Of a DNA stretch of 64,000 bases, positions 49,924 to 63,674 are shown in pieces. A model generated the notes under the pieces. The model searched no databases. It had not been told where the DNA came from and was given only the letters and a program-made list of their open reading frames with translations. Made by a program: the position numbers and the translations under genes. The stretch's first letter is position 1, and every line of letters begins with the position of its first letter. Source of the DNA: Callaeas wilsoni (Eukaryota > Chordata > Aves > Passeriformes > Callaeidae); the NCBI GenBank assembly GCA_013398955.1, contig VWPU01011661.1:116670-180669 (forward strand), written 5' to 3'.

Positions 49924-52860
49924 GAGAAACAGCTGGGGGAAAAAACCAAACCAACTAAAGAAAGTAACAAAACTCCAGCAGCAAAGGTTTTCTTTGTATG
50001 TAACTGCTTGTTTTCTCATCTAAGAGTGACCTGCAGGTGCCAGCTGTCAGCTGGAAAGTCTTTGCTGTGCCGTGATGTGTGGATTGGAGCAAGTTGCATG
50101 CCAGGTAAACTTTGTTTTGGAATAGGTTGACAAGGGAGTTGTTCCTAATGTGTCCTGAAGTACAAGTTGTTTATGTGGCTCATCCTGAAGAAGCCCTGAA
50201 AACCTTTTAGCCCACTGCATGCCAGCTGCTGGGAAAAAAACCCCAACCAAAACCCTGGAATAATGTAGTGAATTTAAAATGTTGTTTGGAAGAATTCTTT
50301 CCTCCTTGGCTCCCCAGTGTTCAGATCCAGAGATACTTTTTTTTTTTTAATCTTGGAGGCTTTGCAAAAGATTATCTGATATATTTTTTTCATCTCTTAG
50401 CTGATTTAATAAAAATTAATTCCTTTCCCTAGAAACGTTTTCTCAGCTACAGCCGAAAGAGTTCACAACTACAACAATACTACTACTGTGAACAAAGTTG
50501 CCTCCATTTCAATGAATCCAACTGTGTAGAATTCAAAGGAAATTAGCTGTGCAACCATTTAAAAATCACTCAAATGCATTTCTATGCAGAGAAAGTCATA
50601 GCATTAAAATCTCGAGTCTTTTCAGGACATGTGTCCCCTTTGTGCAGCTGGGAATTGCCCTTCCCTAATAGCATGAGTCTCCTATTTCTATCTCTTCGCA
50701 ACCACCAGGCATTAAAGATGAGAGGGTTTTTGTTGTACAGGGTTTTTATGCCTAGAAAAGCATCACTCGCCCAAGGCTGAATCTGAATCTAGTCTGTCCT
50801 GAGTGGGGAAAGTTTGGGGAGAAATGCCTTTGAAACCGATGAGTTATTTGTAACACTAGAATACATCTTGGTGAAGATGAATTAATGGGTAGAGTACAGC
50901 TGAGCTAGTGAAAGGTACATGATTAATTCAGTTTTGACAGGACTGTATAATTTATAGCCTGGATCACACCTTCAATTAGGCATATCACATTCTTTATTTC
51001 TACAACTGTAGAGCCTAGGAATACCAAACCCGAATGTCAGCCATAGTGTGCTCGGTGCTGCACACAAACAGAAGTACAGAAATAAAGGTACAATGTGAAA
51101 GAGAAAGAGCACACCTGAATAATGTTGAGACTATTTTAGGAGGCAATCTTGCTCACAACTGAAATATTGAACTATTGAAGATTTCATGCTTAATGACTAT
51201 GTGACTATTTCCATAAATGTCCCAGTTTCTGTCTTTGCAGCCATTCCTTCATGGAGGCCAAGTTTGATTCTAAGGAGAAGTAAGCTGAGAGAGCAGGACA
51301 AGCATTGCAAAGGTGGATGTCCAGTGATGCTGTAGATGATGTGGGGTTTGGATGCTAGGGTCACCAGAGTTTTGCTCATGAGGGACACGTGGGTTCCTGC
51401 CTTCTGGTGAGCTGAAACTGTAAGACAGAACTATAGAAGAGAAAGGGACTTTGCCTGTAAAGGAAGAGGTCTATCCCAGGCAGGAATAGGTTAACGTGCC
51501 TCATTGTAGACATGACCCAAGCGATGAGGAAAGCTAGCTAGGCTGGAGCTTCTGGTTCCTGTAAGGAAGCTGCTCTTGCTGTTGGCCCATCTCTCAACAT
51601 CAAACAGCCTAGGGAAAGCAGGCTCGAAACGGACTCTGGCCCCTTTACACTGCAGGGGAGGACCCCCTGCCAGTGACTGTGAAGTGGATGTCAGTCAAAA
51701 CCCCATGTTGCTGTCGTGGCACTGAAGACCTTGCTGTCCTACCTGTAGGGCTTGCGAGGCTGTTGTAGGAGCTCTTCTGTGGGCCCCTGTCACACCCTGG
51801 GGCTGCTGCTCACTGCAGAGCTTGTGCTCCCCTTGTTAGTGATTTTGGAAGTATCACTGCATAAATCAATATGCGGGAAACTAGCTTAGAGTCTCTGCCA
51901 GGTGTCTGTTTTCCTGTAGCCTTCCCCAGTATTTCAGACTGGATTGGTAATGAGCAGAGAGCTATATTTGTGTGGAAGTGAGATGCCAGCTCCTTAAGGA
52001 TTCATTTATTGGGCTGCAGGCCAAGGAGTATTTTGGCCCTTGATTGCACGTTACTTGCTGCATTTACTTAATCAAATGGGGAAGCTTTTAAACTTTCAAT
52101 CCAACAACATGAATACATTATTGTACAGTCTTCTGATTTCCTTACTAGCAACATGTCAGTAATGAAAATGGGGCTAAGGAGGAAAGGATCAACAGTGTAA
52201 TTTGTCTGAGTCGCTCTGGGATCCAGGTATGGATAAGGACTGTGCTCTTGTCTCTTTCATAACATCACGATCCATTTTATGAGATGCCTTAGAAAAAAAT
52301 CTGGTCTGTAACTGTTTGATTTCCTAGAGAAAGCCAGCTGCTTTTTTTCTCTGTTGGGAGAGGGATTCATCCTTAGAGATGACGCCTCCTGGAAATCATT
52401 ATAGAAAATAGTATCCGTGGTAACTGGAGCTGATATTTCTATACTCAGAAGAAATCTGTGCCATCTTAAACTGGGAGATGATTGGATGGGGGAGGATAAC
52501 TTCAGAAAAAAAGCTGCTTTGAACCACTCAAGAGAGGATCAGGAGGCCATGTGAGGTGCTCAAATGTAACTTTACAGACAGTAAATACAACCTTACGCAA
52601 AAGTGTAAGCCCAGTCCCAAATTCAGTACTACCTGCATCATCTTTCAAATGGTGGTATGTCCAGAGAAGTCTTTTGGACCTTTCCTGTCCTATAGGCCCT
52701 TTAAGTTTTTAAACTATGTTTGTGCAGATACTCCTCTGAGAACACGTGCTTAGGTTAGCATGCTCTGTTATCAGAACGAGCTTGCTGTCATCTTCTACCG
52801 ATTAAATCGGATTGAGCTCAAGTACTGGTGCAGGGATGTACAGGCCTTGATCCATTACTA

Positions 52861-53115
52861 CAAGAAAACAAGGAGAAGATCAGGAAGCTGAGCTTCTTCA
52901 GCCTGGAGGAGAGAGGGGATAGGGCAACAGACACATGTCTTCCAATATATATATGAAAGTCATAATGAAAATGGAGGTAGACCCTTTTTACTGAGGATAA
53001 TTAGTGGAGAAGCTCAGAGAAGTTTTGGAGTTTGTGTCTGAGTAGATTTTGAAGAATTGACTGGTTAGAGCTCCAAGCAACCTAGTCTGAATTAAATGTT
53101 GACCCTGCTGAAATT
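52861..53115 (+). mobile_element. Degraded CR1 LINE fragment, plus orientation
   Basis: The start reads like the CR1 sense strand (gctgagcttcttcagcctgg, then agagag). The end reads like the CR1 tail (caacctagtctgaa, then gttgaccctgctg). The middle is diverged. It is the only copy seen in plus orientation. Confidence 0.5.
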
Positions 53116-54415
53116 GTTAATTTGCTAACTATTTTTTTGAAGTGAAGGGTATTTGGTTTTTTTGATTACTTTTGCTAAACTTAGTTGACTCATAGGCAAC
53201 ACTTTCCCTTCAAAGCTTTAAGAAAAAAACCTCTCAAACTTTTTCTGTATTTGAGAAGCTCAAATATAGAAGCTGAACTGGAATCTCTTGACAAAAAGAT
53301 GCAATGTGAGGAAGAAACAGTTTTGGTAGAATTTTGGTTGAAAATCTTGTTTCAGGTCTGTGCTTGCTCTTGGATGTCTCTAGGCAAAGTGAACGACATT
53401 GGGGGCAGTAACTAGGAGTCCTCAGAATTATTTCATATTCATATTCTAGTTGCACCCAAGGGCCCACTGGTAATGAAGCCCCCCATAGGTTGGTCCACAT
53501 GCCTTTGAAGAACAGGCAGATGAAGAAAAAAGTGAATTTTTTATTAAGGGCTTAATTTAGCTAAATTGAGTTGAATCTGTGCTACAACACCAAAAACTCC
53601 AATCGTTTTCCTGAAAGTCTGATCCTCTGTAGTCCTCTAGCTGGGTTTGAAGGACTGTGTGTTTGCCCAGCAGAACATGCTCCCTCTGGCTGACTAGCCC
53701 ACAACTGCTACTACTTTGTATCTTTTTGGGAGCCCCTGTTTTCAAAAAGACAAACTCAGATGAGGTCATGTGCTCCCTGCTCCTCATATTGATACAGTAG
53801 AGGGAAATGCAGGCATGGTGTGATAACAGAGGCCTTGAAAGAAGGGGTAGAGGATGCAGTGCAGAGGAGAGGCATGGGATGATGACAAAAGAGGTGCAGG
53901 ATACCAACGTAGACATCAGCTCTACAAACAACTCACTAGCGATCAGACGAAGAAATGGAGACATGAGAGCTGGACAAAACAAGTATTAAAAAAGAAAAAA
54001 AGGAACAAAATTCAATGTATGTAAAACTTCTCCATGCGTAGTATATCTGGATGCAGTGCAGACTTGCAAAGAAAGAGGAGTGAAATATAAAATGTTGCTG
54101 AAAAAGGTATAAACCCTTCTCTATACGGATCTTAGATGGAGGAGGAAGAATATATCAGCATTATGTTCTTCCCTGCAAATAGAAAGATGGGATGTTTGCC
54201 AGGAAGCCTGGAAACTGATTTCAACTGTATTATTACTCAGATTTTTTCCAGATAATAGTATTTATTTTTTTGCCTGTAATAATTAGGTCTAGGTAAATAA
54301 TATTTCTTAATTAGACTGTTATGATTTCAATTGCACTAACAGTAAATTCCTAGGTTTGCATATAATACTCATTTATTGTCTGTAAGCAAGGGTTTTAGTA
54401 CAACTGTGGCACTCA
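53116..54415. other. Unique DNA between two CR1 copies
   Basis: About 1.3 kb with no recognised exon. A 141-codon open frame on the minus strand (53557-53982) has no recognisable domain and no splice support. Confidence 0.4.
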
Positions 54416-55185
54416 GCAGAATCACAGAATCTTTTAGGTTGGACAAGACCTCCAAGATCAAGTCCAACCTTTGACTGAACAACCTTGTCAAATAAACCAT
54501 AGTGCAAAGTGCCATATCCAATTATTTCTAAAACACCTCTGGAGTGGTGACTCCACCACTTCCCTGGGCATCCCATTCCGATGCTTGACAACCCTTTCTG
54601 TGAAAGGGACATCTTCCTGATGTCCAACCTGAACCTCCCCTGGCACAGCTTAAGGCTGTGTCCTCTCCTGCCACTGGTTGCCTGAGAGAAGAGGCCGACC
54701 TCCACCTGGCTACACCTTTCTTTCAGGGGGTTGTAGAGAGTGATAAGGTCACCCCTGAGCCTCCTTTTCTCCGGGCTAAACACCCCCAGCTCCCTCAGCC
54801 ACTCCACATAGGACTCACTCTCTAGACCGTTCCTCAGCTCTGTTTCCCTTCTCTGGGCACTCTCCAGCACCTCAATGTCCTTCTTGTAGTGAGGGGCCCA
54901 GAACGGGACACAGCGCTCGAGGTGTGGCCGCACCAGTGCTGAGCACAGGGGGACAATCACTGCCCTGATCCTGCTGGCCACCCTACTGCTGACCCGGGCC
55001 AGGTTGCCCTCTGCCTTCTTGGCCACCTGGGCACACGCTGGCTCATGTGCAGCCACTGTTGACCAGCACCCCCGGGTCCTTTTCCCCTGGGCAGCTTTCC
55101 ATCCACTCTTCCCCCAGCCTGTAGCGCTGCATGGAGTTGTTGTGGCCAATGTGCAGGACCTGGCACCTGACCTTGTGGGCAAGTG
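54416..55185 (-). mobile_element. CR1 LINE fragment, longest in the window (about 770 bp)
   Basis: The 3' end shows cagaatcacagaatctttta then ggttgga on the plus strand. The minus strand reads a long stretch of the CR1 ORF2 C-terminus: [20 protein letters not shown], then [33 protein letters not shown] and [10 protein letters not shown], with the upstream part in another frame. It is truncated and frameshifted, so immobile. It is one of the best preserved copies here and therefore perhaps the youngest. Confidence 0.93.
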
Positions 55186-58100
55186 AGTGATAGCCATGAA
55201 AAAATAGAAAAGAAACAATGAATGAAAGAAGTAATAACTTCCTTAGGCCTCCGGCATGAGACCTTCTCCTGCCCTTCCAACTTGCGGTATTCCGTAAGAC
55301 CAAACTCCTCTTGTGATGTTTTCTGGAGAAGCCAGCAAGTGAGAGATACTACAGACTGCTGCCAACCACGAGTCAGTTTGCACTAGGGGAAATCTTCCTC
55401 TTAGGCAGGAATCAAGCAAATTTTAAAATTACTGCCTCTTCAAGTCCCGTCCTGAACTCAGTGATGCATCTTTGTTTCCTTTCTCTTAATGTGAGAGGGA
55501 CGCTGTTATGATTCCTGGAGACTTGATTTCTGCATGCAGCACCTATGCTCAGTCTTGGCTGTACTGCAGCAACAGCTACAAAACCCAGAAATACTTTTGT
55601 CTGTGTGACCTGTTCTGTCCCAGACCATTTTGCTAAATTAAGCAAAAAGAAAGGCAACTGGTATAGTGTGTTTTGTACTGCTGAGTGAGGCACCTTGCTG
55701 AGACCACTGCTCTCATTTCTCATACTGTAACTGTCTTCGTTGAAAGCATTCATTGCCATTCACCTTTAGGAGTTTAATTTGCATAATCATTTTTTCTTGC
55801 AGGGCTTCAGAATTGGCTGATCTGGACTCTCCGCTTCAAAATATCTTAACTGTGCTTTTCAATATGCACACAATGCTGTGAGCTAGAACAAAACGATCTT
55901 GTTGTGTTACCATAGAGACGTCCAGGGTCTAGGAAGGGTTCCTGCTTGAAATCGGACTGTTAAAGGAACAAGGGCTGTTAAAATTTGATGAAGGGCTTAA
56001 TCCTTGACCAGGCACTGGTATAAATCAGTGCCACCAAGGAGAAACGAACTGGCAGTCCCAATGCAGTGCTTTACAGACAACACTCTTCAGTCCAGCTGGC
56101 CCAAAAGGGGCTGTCATCTTGGTAGACTCAGAGAAAAAAAAATAAATAAAAGAAGTGGAGGGAGCAGGGGAAAGGTCTGGGAAATTAACTTGGAAATGTT
56201 GAATCACGTTATGCTTTTCCTTCATTTTCCCCCCTCCTCTTTTGTTTTGAGTTCTAATTAAAAGGCTTTCCTTTGCACTTAGACAACTCAACTTTGCTTT
56301 TTAAGCATACATTTTTTAAGCACCACTAAATGAAGGCAGGCATGAGGGAAGGTGCAGGGCTGACAACTCTGCTCTGGAGACTGAAGTCCTGCGTTCACAA
56401 TAAAAGGCAAGTAGTTGGACTGTAGCTGCATTCCTGTGTTGTCCTGGAGAAAACAAGATTTGGACTGAGAGGACACTACCTTCTATAACCCTGTAGAGTT
56501 TTTAGTGTTGGTACTGTAATTGCCAGTTATAATGTCCATTTTGTGCAGTGGAGGGAGGAGAAAATGCCTTGCTATATACATAAAGGGAAGCAGAAATTAG
56601 TTGGGAGTAGATTCAGCAACAAAACCTCCTGGCATTTACTTGGGACTACAGTGTCTGGGCTGCTTATGTGAGCATCAAAAAGGTGCTTGAGAATCCTACT
56701 TGCCAACTTACTTATAAGCTCTTGTGCAAAATGGAGAGAGACTCTTTACTCCGACCCATGTTAATTAATTGGTGTTGACCCTGGAGTTAAAATCCCTAAA
56801 TGGGCATTAGAAAGAGCACTGGTGAACACATCTTGAAAATCTGTCATTGCCTGACAGTGGCGGGAGATGCAGATCTGCCTTGTGTTGTACATGGAGCTGT
56901 TTTTTAACTCTCCGACAGTGGCTGTTGATTCAGTCCCGTAGGACATCCTGGCTCTCAAGTCCGCTGAGGGCAGAGTTTAATCCTTCCTGCTGTCCTTAAG
57001 TCAGCTCTGATGACTTCTTCCTCTGGCTTAAATCCTGGCTCTGATGGACTCACCTGATGACTGTTTCATTATGTAGACAGCATGGTAGGCTCTCTAGAAG
57101 ACAGTTTTTCTTTCTGTGTTTTTGCTGTGAAACAAATCCTTTCTGGCCCAGGCAGACGTGAATTACATACACCCTGCCTTGCATAGGCATCCATGTCATA
57201 TTGTGCCAAAGCAGTATGTTAAGCAGAGCTAAATTTGTGCACATCCAAGACACTATTAACTCTTCAGGTGCTGTATACTCTCATAAATATTGTGTGGCCC
57301 ATGTCTAGCACTAGGCAACAGCAAGAAATGCTGTCAATAATAGCTTGGGAACTTGCATTCCTGTCAGCAGTGATTTAGAAGATGGTTTAGACTTCTTGCA
57401 GGACAGATGAAAGGGAGATCAGCTGTCCTGAGGTCTGGGCAGCTTTCCAGCATCACAGCAAATGCTGCAACAAGGAGAGGTTTGAGTCTGAAGTGGAGAA
57501 CGGGAAATTGGAAATGTTAGCCAGCAGGTCATATCAAAGTGCAAGCTTGGTTTTGTTCTGATGTTACTTCATTCTTATGTTGCTTCTAAACAGAAGACTT
57601 CATTTGCTGCCACGTGGCTGCCAAGATTTTGTAGGAGTCACCCTTGGGAGGCCGTTGGCTCCCTGTGTTGAAGGATTAAGTCAGGCTCAGAAGATGCTGA
57701 ACATTTGTCCCATGAAAACACTGTGGGGAGAGGGGGTCAGGTGTATTTAACAGCTACTTCAGTGCATTGGTAATAAGTACCATCATGCTTTACAGGGGAG
57801 AAACCTTGCCCAAACTGACCTTTAGGCCAGTAACAGGTATCCCCCTCATCATTGCATAGGTCACCTCTCTCAGCCATGGGTACCCTGCTCTGTGGATACC
57901 AAAGATCTGAGCTCTCTCCTCCACCAGTCCAGCAGAGATGCTGTGCTCAGCTGCAGAGTAACACAGACACTACTGCGGTCCTGAGCCAAGCAACCATCTG
58001 GAGCTGGGAACAGCCATGAAGCTGTTAAGGGATACCCACGTTGCTCTATGGGCTTGGAAAGCAGGTGTTTGCTGCATGTGGAACTTCCTGTCCTGTTCTC

Positions 58101-60730
58101 TCCAGACTGTCCTGTATATCCCCAGGGTTTTCACCATTACCCGGGATATCTCTGGCCTTTGTAGGTAACTTATTGGATTAAAAGTTATTTTTGCAAGTTA
58201 TTGACACAGGCACCATTAGTGATACCAAAATTAAGAGAAGTGGCCATATGTCCATTGGCACAACGATTTTAGCCTCATGTTTTCCCAGATTTCTTATCCA
58301 TTTTCAGTCCTCATTGGAAAAGAAGTAAGTGGCTGAAAAACATTATGTGTGCTTACTAGTTGCCAATGAACGTCAAAGAGTTAAGAAATGCAGAAAACTG
58401 CAATATCTTTTATTAGACCAACAGATGTAATAAGGAAAAAAACAGATTAGTTTTCAAGCATGGAAGCTCTTCTTCAGGTCAATGTGCCCAAAAGCACGTT
58501 GGTATTTTCAGCTACATCAGCTGGTCTAGCAAAAGTTATTGCTTTTCCACAGAAGTTATTGCACCTCACATATCTTTAGACCATCACAGCCACAGCAGCA
58601 TTGCTACTAAACAAGTCTCTCAAAGACCCCTTTTGTATCGCAACTGCAGGAATACATCCACATGAGTCCTAACTTTAGTGTATTTCTTCTCAGTTTTGGC
58701 ATCTATTTATTTTCTGTCACAGCTGTGTGTAATAAATTCTTTCAGCAGTTCTAGGGGAAAAAAAAAGCAAGAGTGATTGATTTCCATTTTCTGAGCTTTA
58801 TGGGGTGTGCTACTTAGAAGAGTTGTCATTACCACCATTTGCTGGTGTTTAGTGGAAGATTTAATTCACCTACTGTAACGGTTTGAGGAAATCTGTCGAT
58901 GTACAATTTAGAAAGTTGTTATGTAAATGGCAGCATTATGAAATGCTTTTATGTGAATGCAGCATCCCCTGTTTCCTAACAGGGGTGGCAGCGTGTGTCT
59001 GACAGTGTACAATGGACAGTTGTTAACCACAGCAAGAACAGCGTGTCCAAAGAAAAGGTTTAGTCAGAGCCTGGGGGACCAATTTGTTTCAAGCATGTCT
59101 GCATGGGCAGGATTTGGGGGAGTGAGTGAAAGATGAAGGATTTCAAAATGTTGAATATAAAGCTTTGGTTTTGTAGACATCAGAATGCTGGGGGACTTTG
59201 GGCAGGAGAAGAGGGGAGAGAAGAGGATTTTGTAGCTGAGGAGGTTTGCTTTTACTGTGGGAACAGCCTAGGAAAACTCAGGAGATGCAAAAATATGCAG
59301 AGAGTTGGCAAAATTGCGGATTGTCTCAAAGTGCATTGAGATAATCCAGGATAGTCAGAAATTGCATGCATAGGGTGCATAGAAATTTATTTATTCCCCA
59401 CATTACTGTGGAAAGGAGCACCTTGCACTGCACTAAGCAAAATCAACATTTCACAGGTACTACAGACCCGTGATGGAGAATCGAGGCAGACCAGTGTGCC
59501 CATGAGGGTAGGAAGGTCTAGGGGAAGGAGTGTCTCAGCCCAGCTCCTGGAGTCTGGCTATATGGCTCCATGCCCATGAAGTGGGGACAGCAGAGAGACA
59601 TGGCTCTTGATGGCTCGTGTGGGTCAAAGTGGCCTTGGAGAAAGAAACAAGGCAGTGGCCTACTTCAGTGCTGAGAAGTTTGAAAGTACGCCTAATCCAC
59701 CCAGGTTTCCATGGACACATCCGCTCCTGCCATCTGGCATCGAAGGAGTGCGGAAATTTGCTTGTTGTTTCAGGGCTGGTTTCCCTCAGATATTCCCGAG
59801 GTCTCACTGCGTGGCTGACATGCAAGCAGAGGCCGCTGCTGTGGCAGGGCTCAGGTTATCCTGCCCAATACGTGGGCAGGGCTCACCTGAAAGCCTACGC
59901 TGGCAGCGCATTGGATTCACAGCACCTGCAATGGACTGCACCTGATGCTGGACAGTGAGGGCATGTGAGAGTAAGCCAGTAAATACCCACCTCTTCCAGT
60001 GCTGATGCTCCTGCTTGTTCCACCATGCAGGCTTTCAAAAACACAAACCTTTATGCTTGGGACAGTATTCCCACATAACCAGTCCTGTGGCCAGTATAAA
60101 AAAAGTCTGTGATAGATGAGTTGACAGGGTTATCACTGTTTCTTCTTCTGTTTAGTGACCTCTGTTTTGTATACACAGGTGTTCAGCAAAATAAATCTAG
60201 GGTTTTGTTTGAATTGGTTTTATTGAAAAGGTACAGACATAGTTAATTGGATGTATCTTTGAAGGGCTGTCATATTTCTTCTCAGATAGGATTAAAACAG
60301 TTCAATCTGCAAACTCTATTTCCTCTGTCAAAGGGAGATAACCAATTCCACAGACTGAAGTTATTAATGATCAACTGAGTGAATTTTATCCATCTTTTTA
60401 TATGTTGGAAGGACACCTCACTGAAGCTGATTTTGATCAATTTGTAAGCAGTGTCACCTTCAATAAATTCCCATCTGACAATAGATAACCCAGTAACAAG
60501 CTGGGAGACAGCAATGGTGATGTAAGACCCGGCATTTATTGCAGCCCTTGAACCCAACTGCATCCCCACTGGGTTTTTAGAGCCATGTTAAGGCAAAAGG
60601 GGAAAAAAAAAGTAGCATCATCCTGGAAAAAGCTTTCCTTTCAAATTTGACTTACAAAGATGTTTTTCATTGAGACATGAGAATTACATTACTTATCATA
60701 ATTCTTTCAAAAGAAAAAGGTGGGAGTGGT
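55186..60730. other. Region without recognised exons
   Basis: About 5.5 kb of unique DNA. The only structured item seen is a possible ancient interspersed repeat at 58399-58486. Open frames near 59607-59958 overlap on both strands and resemble no known protein. Confidence 0.4.
58399..58486. repeat. Possible ancient interspersed repeat
   Basis: The order 'tcttttattagaccaaca ... ttttcaagcatggaagctct ... tcttcagg' resembles a dispersed repeat seen in many sauropsid genomes. I cannot name the family with confidence. Confidence 0.35.
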
Positions 60731-60733
60731 TTC

Positions 60734-60825
<92 letters not shown>

Positions 60826-60878
60826 TTTCTCTTTCCTTTTCTCTTTCTTTCTTTTTCTCTTTCTTTCTTTTTTTTTTC
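60731..60878. repeat. (TTTC)n microsatellite
   Basis: About 23 pure CTTT units (60734-60825) run into imperfect TTTTCTC/TTTC units and a short T run. The Lys/Glu-rich and Phe/Leu/Ser-rich open frames on both strands are translations of this repeat. Polypurine/polypyrimidine asymmetry makes it a potential H-DNA former and a likely length polymorphism. Confidence 0.97.
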
Positions 60879-63560
60879 CTGTCCTTATCCAGCCTAGCAT
60901 GCACAGTCTTGGAAGAATCTTGGCCATTCAGTTTAAGGATCCTGTGTGTGTTCTTCTGAGCAATGTGCCACAACTGAGTCCTGCAGTGGTTATCTGCCAG
61001 CGTCTGATGCCTGAATATGGCAAAGCATATCTCTTCTATCCATGACATGCTATTCCATTGATGCCGAGGAAGAGGTATAGACACTCATTGGAGGGAAAAC
61101 AGACTGCTAGAACAGCAAATATCTGTGTTCATAGCTCTAGTATCCAACCTGCTGGAGTGTGCTGCACTTGCTGGATAAATGGTTGTCATAAGCCTAATAT
61201 TTTGAGGAAGGCTCAAGGACAACTAAAGTGGAAACTCAGAGTTCCAGGAACAATATCTCCTCGTCCACGTCCTTTCTGTACAATCTGCAAGCTATTTTTG
61301 GAAGTGGTGATAAGGTGAAGAGGGAGCCAGAGTGAGAGGACTGACTGGTGCATCTGAAGATTATTATTCCCTGTGGCTGCTCCATCCTTCTGGAGTGTGG
61401 CCACAGATTGTTCCTGCAATTGCTGCAAGAAGCAGCTAAAGTCACTTGCTGTGTCACTGTGGTTTGTAGGTATGGTACACTATCTGCTGTGGTGACCAGA
61501 TCTGAAAGCTGATTAAAATACTCCCTGCTCCTAGCAGCTTGCATCAGGAGGGAGTAATTTGGGTCCACTTTGGGCAGAAATGCTTTCTCTGACCACCAGG
61601 CTCTCGATTCACATTATGATCAGTGCACTTTTTAGGAAGCACATTAATTCATTTACTGTACAGGGTGAACTGATCTTTGCTGTTTACCTGCCAGCTGATG
61701 CACAGCAGGATGCAAGGAACAGTCCAAACTGAGTTGGGATGGCATTTGCTAAATGCAGTGTGTCCTTATACCAAAAAACACACTTATTTCTATTAGGTCA
61801 AGACAGCTTCTAAGTCTTGGCAGATTGGGAAGGCAGTGCGGCAGTCCTAGTAAGAATATGCAAATTTTTTTGTTTTCACTTGATTTGTCTTTGCATCTTT
61901 TCAATCTTGGAAGTGATCTGCAGGAGTAAGGGTAGTGGCAGGCCACTGTGCCCAACATGCTCTGTGCTCTCTGCCCTTGACTTTGGTGAAGGAGCTTATG
62001 TTTGGCAAGAAACATTCACGGGCCTTCATTGTAGGGGAACGTGTGGACATACCCATTGTATTCCTCCAGGTGGTCACTGTGTGTATGCACAAGGATGGAG
62101 GTTTCCTGAAACTGCTTCTGATCATAAAATCATCATGTTCCTTTGTCCTTTTGCTTGATGAAAAATACTGCAAGTCAGCTGGAGGAAAGAGAAGCAGTCT
62201 GGGAGAGTCTGAGAAAAGTTCAGTTCCCATATTGCCACAGAATGAGGGGAACAGCTGGGCTATGACTCTCCCTTCGATGCTTTTCTGAAGTGTTATGCTT
62301 CAACTGCTTGAGCCTTTGCCAGGAGCTGGCTCCTTAATGGAGCAAAACCCTCTTTTATTCTGCCTGCCCATGGCAGGGCTGGAGTGGAGGGTGCTTTGCC
62401 AGAACACCCGTATTGTCAGGTTTCATGTTGGAGAACATGCAGCTAGCACCTGACCAGCCTGGAAAGAGACCGGAGAGTACACCCCCTGAGTCACCGTGGG
62501 GTGCCTTCTCACCTCTCTGTGCCACCACTTGCTGAATGAAATCCCAGCCCATGTGGCAGTCAGCAATTTTGCTGCCTGGTAAGTGTAGGTCAATCATTGC
62601 TCCTTGTAAACAGAGTTAGTAGTTTTATTTCAGAACCAAGATAATTGGTAAACCTGGACTGCTGGGGTGACATTTTTACCTAGTCCTCTGGTAGAAGTTT
62701 GCCAAAGCTTGGTGCTGGGCAAGGCAGAGCTTAACCTAGGCTGGTGAGATGGTAGTTAGCTTGCCACATACTGTTATTATGGGCACCAGCTCACTTTTTT
62801 TCATGGTGCTTAAAGCAATTTCTGTTTTGCTACCCCTGAGATTTTTCCTTGCCATTTTCACTCCCAGGTGCAACTCTTCCCACCCCACTTCAGAGGGGTA
62901 GTGCAGCCATGTAAAGGATCAGAGCACCTTTTGAGGCAACTGAGGAAGCAGAAACCTGAACGGTTCTGAGCAGTAGGGTAGTCTGGGCAGGGGGATGCTC
63001 CCAGGGACTGTGACTGGGAAAGAGGTAGGGAGAAGCATCACGAGGTGGATTTGCTACCTGCAGGATGCAAAGGCTGCATAGCTGTGCTTTGGTGGGGAGG
63101 AAGCTTTGGGTGGGGGATTGAAGCAATTGGACATTTGACAGAATTGCTGGAGGATTTTCCTTGTCAAGCTGCTTATTTTCACAAAGCAAAACTACCGTGA
63201 TCAGACTTGGACAGGGAGCTGGCTGTGTGTGAGTAGTCAGTCGTGCAAGCTTTCTGCTTTGGTCCTTTCCCCAGATGATCACTCTAAATTCATAAAGGAC
63301 CCCTTTCTTCCTTTCCTGCCCTCTACATACACACTTGATGCATGCTGATTTTCAACTGATTAATTTTTCTGTGCAGCCTTAAGAGCTGCAATGACTTAAG
63401 CTTGTGTCACAACTTGTTGGCGATTCCTGTGTTACACAGTACTGCAGTTCCCCAACTCCAAGAACTGCCTCACACCCTTTAGAGATACCTTGGTCATTTT
63501 TATAGGAGTGCGGAATGCTCGTGTTTCCCAGGCTCCTGAATGGCGGAGTTAGGCTGGTTC
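60879..63560. other. Region without recognised exons, upstream of the second CpG island
   Basis: About 2.7 kb of unique DNA. An isolated good donor (CTG|GTAAGT, GT at about 62579) exists on the plus strand without a clear partner exon. No known protein is encoded. Confidence 0.4.
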
Positions 63561-63564
63561 ATAC

Positions 63565-63674
63565 CTTTGCAGTGTTTATACTGTGCGCTGCAGCGGTGAC
63601 CAGTCCCATGCAGACCATCCCAAATATTTTGCTTGTGCTGCCGCTGTCGTCTTCAATGCAGCTGTAGGCAGGCT
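63565..63674 (-). other. Exon-like block beside the second CpG island
   Basis: On the minus strand a good acceptor (TTCTGCTTTCCAG) and donor (GCAAAG|GTATGA) bound 110 nt. The block could instead be the 3' part of a first exon starting in the CpG island. The frame through it lacks an upstream ATG, so a noncoding transcript antisense to an IGSF11 promoter is more likely than a protein. Confidence 0.3.

Larger units (their letters stand above)
28571..52860. other. Long region without recognised protein exons
   Basis: About 24 kb of mostly unique DNA. Points of note are an exon-like acceptor at 29010-29011, a GC-rich patch at 30400-31690 with open frames and an AATAAA, and a 21-T run (49903-49923). 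Everything else read here is short chance frames. By synteny it may be IGSF11 intron or upstream regulatory DNA. Confidence 0.45.

Noticed and set aside
54373..55218. 281-codon minus-strand open frame
   Set aside because: It reads the CR1 reverse-transcriptase C-terminus with frameshifts upstream, so it is a dead retroelement fragment rather than a host gene.
60667..61084. Long Lys/Glu-rich and Phe/Leu/Ser-rich open frames on both strands
   Set aside because: They are translations of the TTTC microsatellite and its flanks, not genes.
63541..63670. Plus-strand ATG frames (starting MAELGWF and MQTIPNILLVLPL) considered as an IGSF11 signal-peptide exon
   Set aside because: They stop after about 19 codons, the nearby donors are poor, and neither leads into the expected immunoglobulin V-set start.
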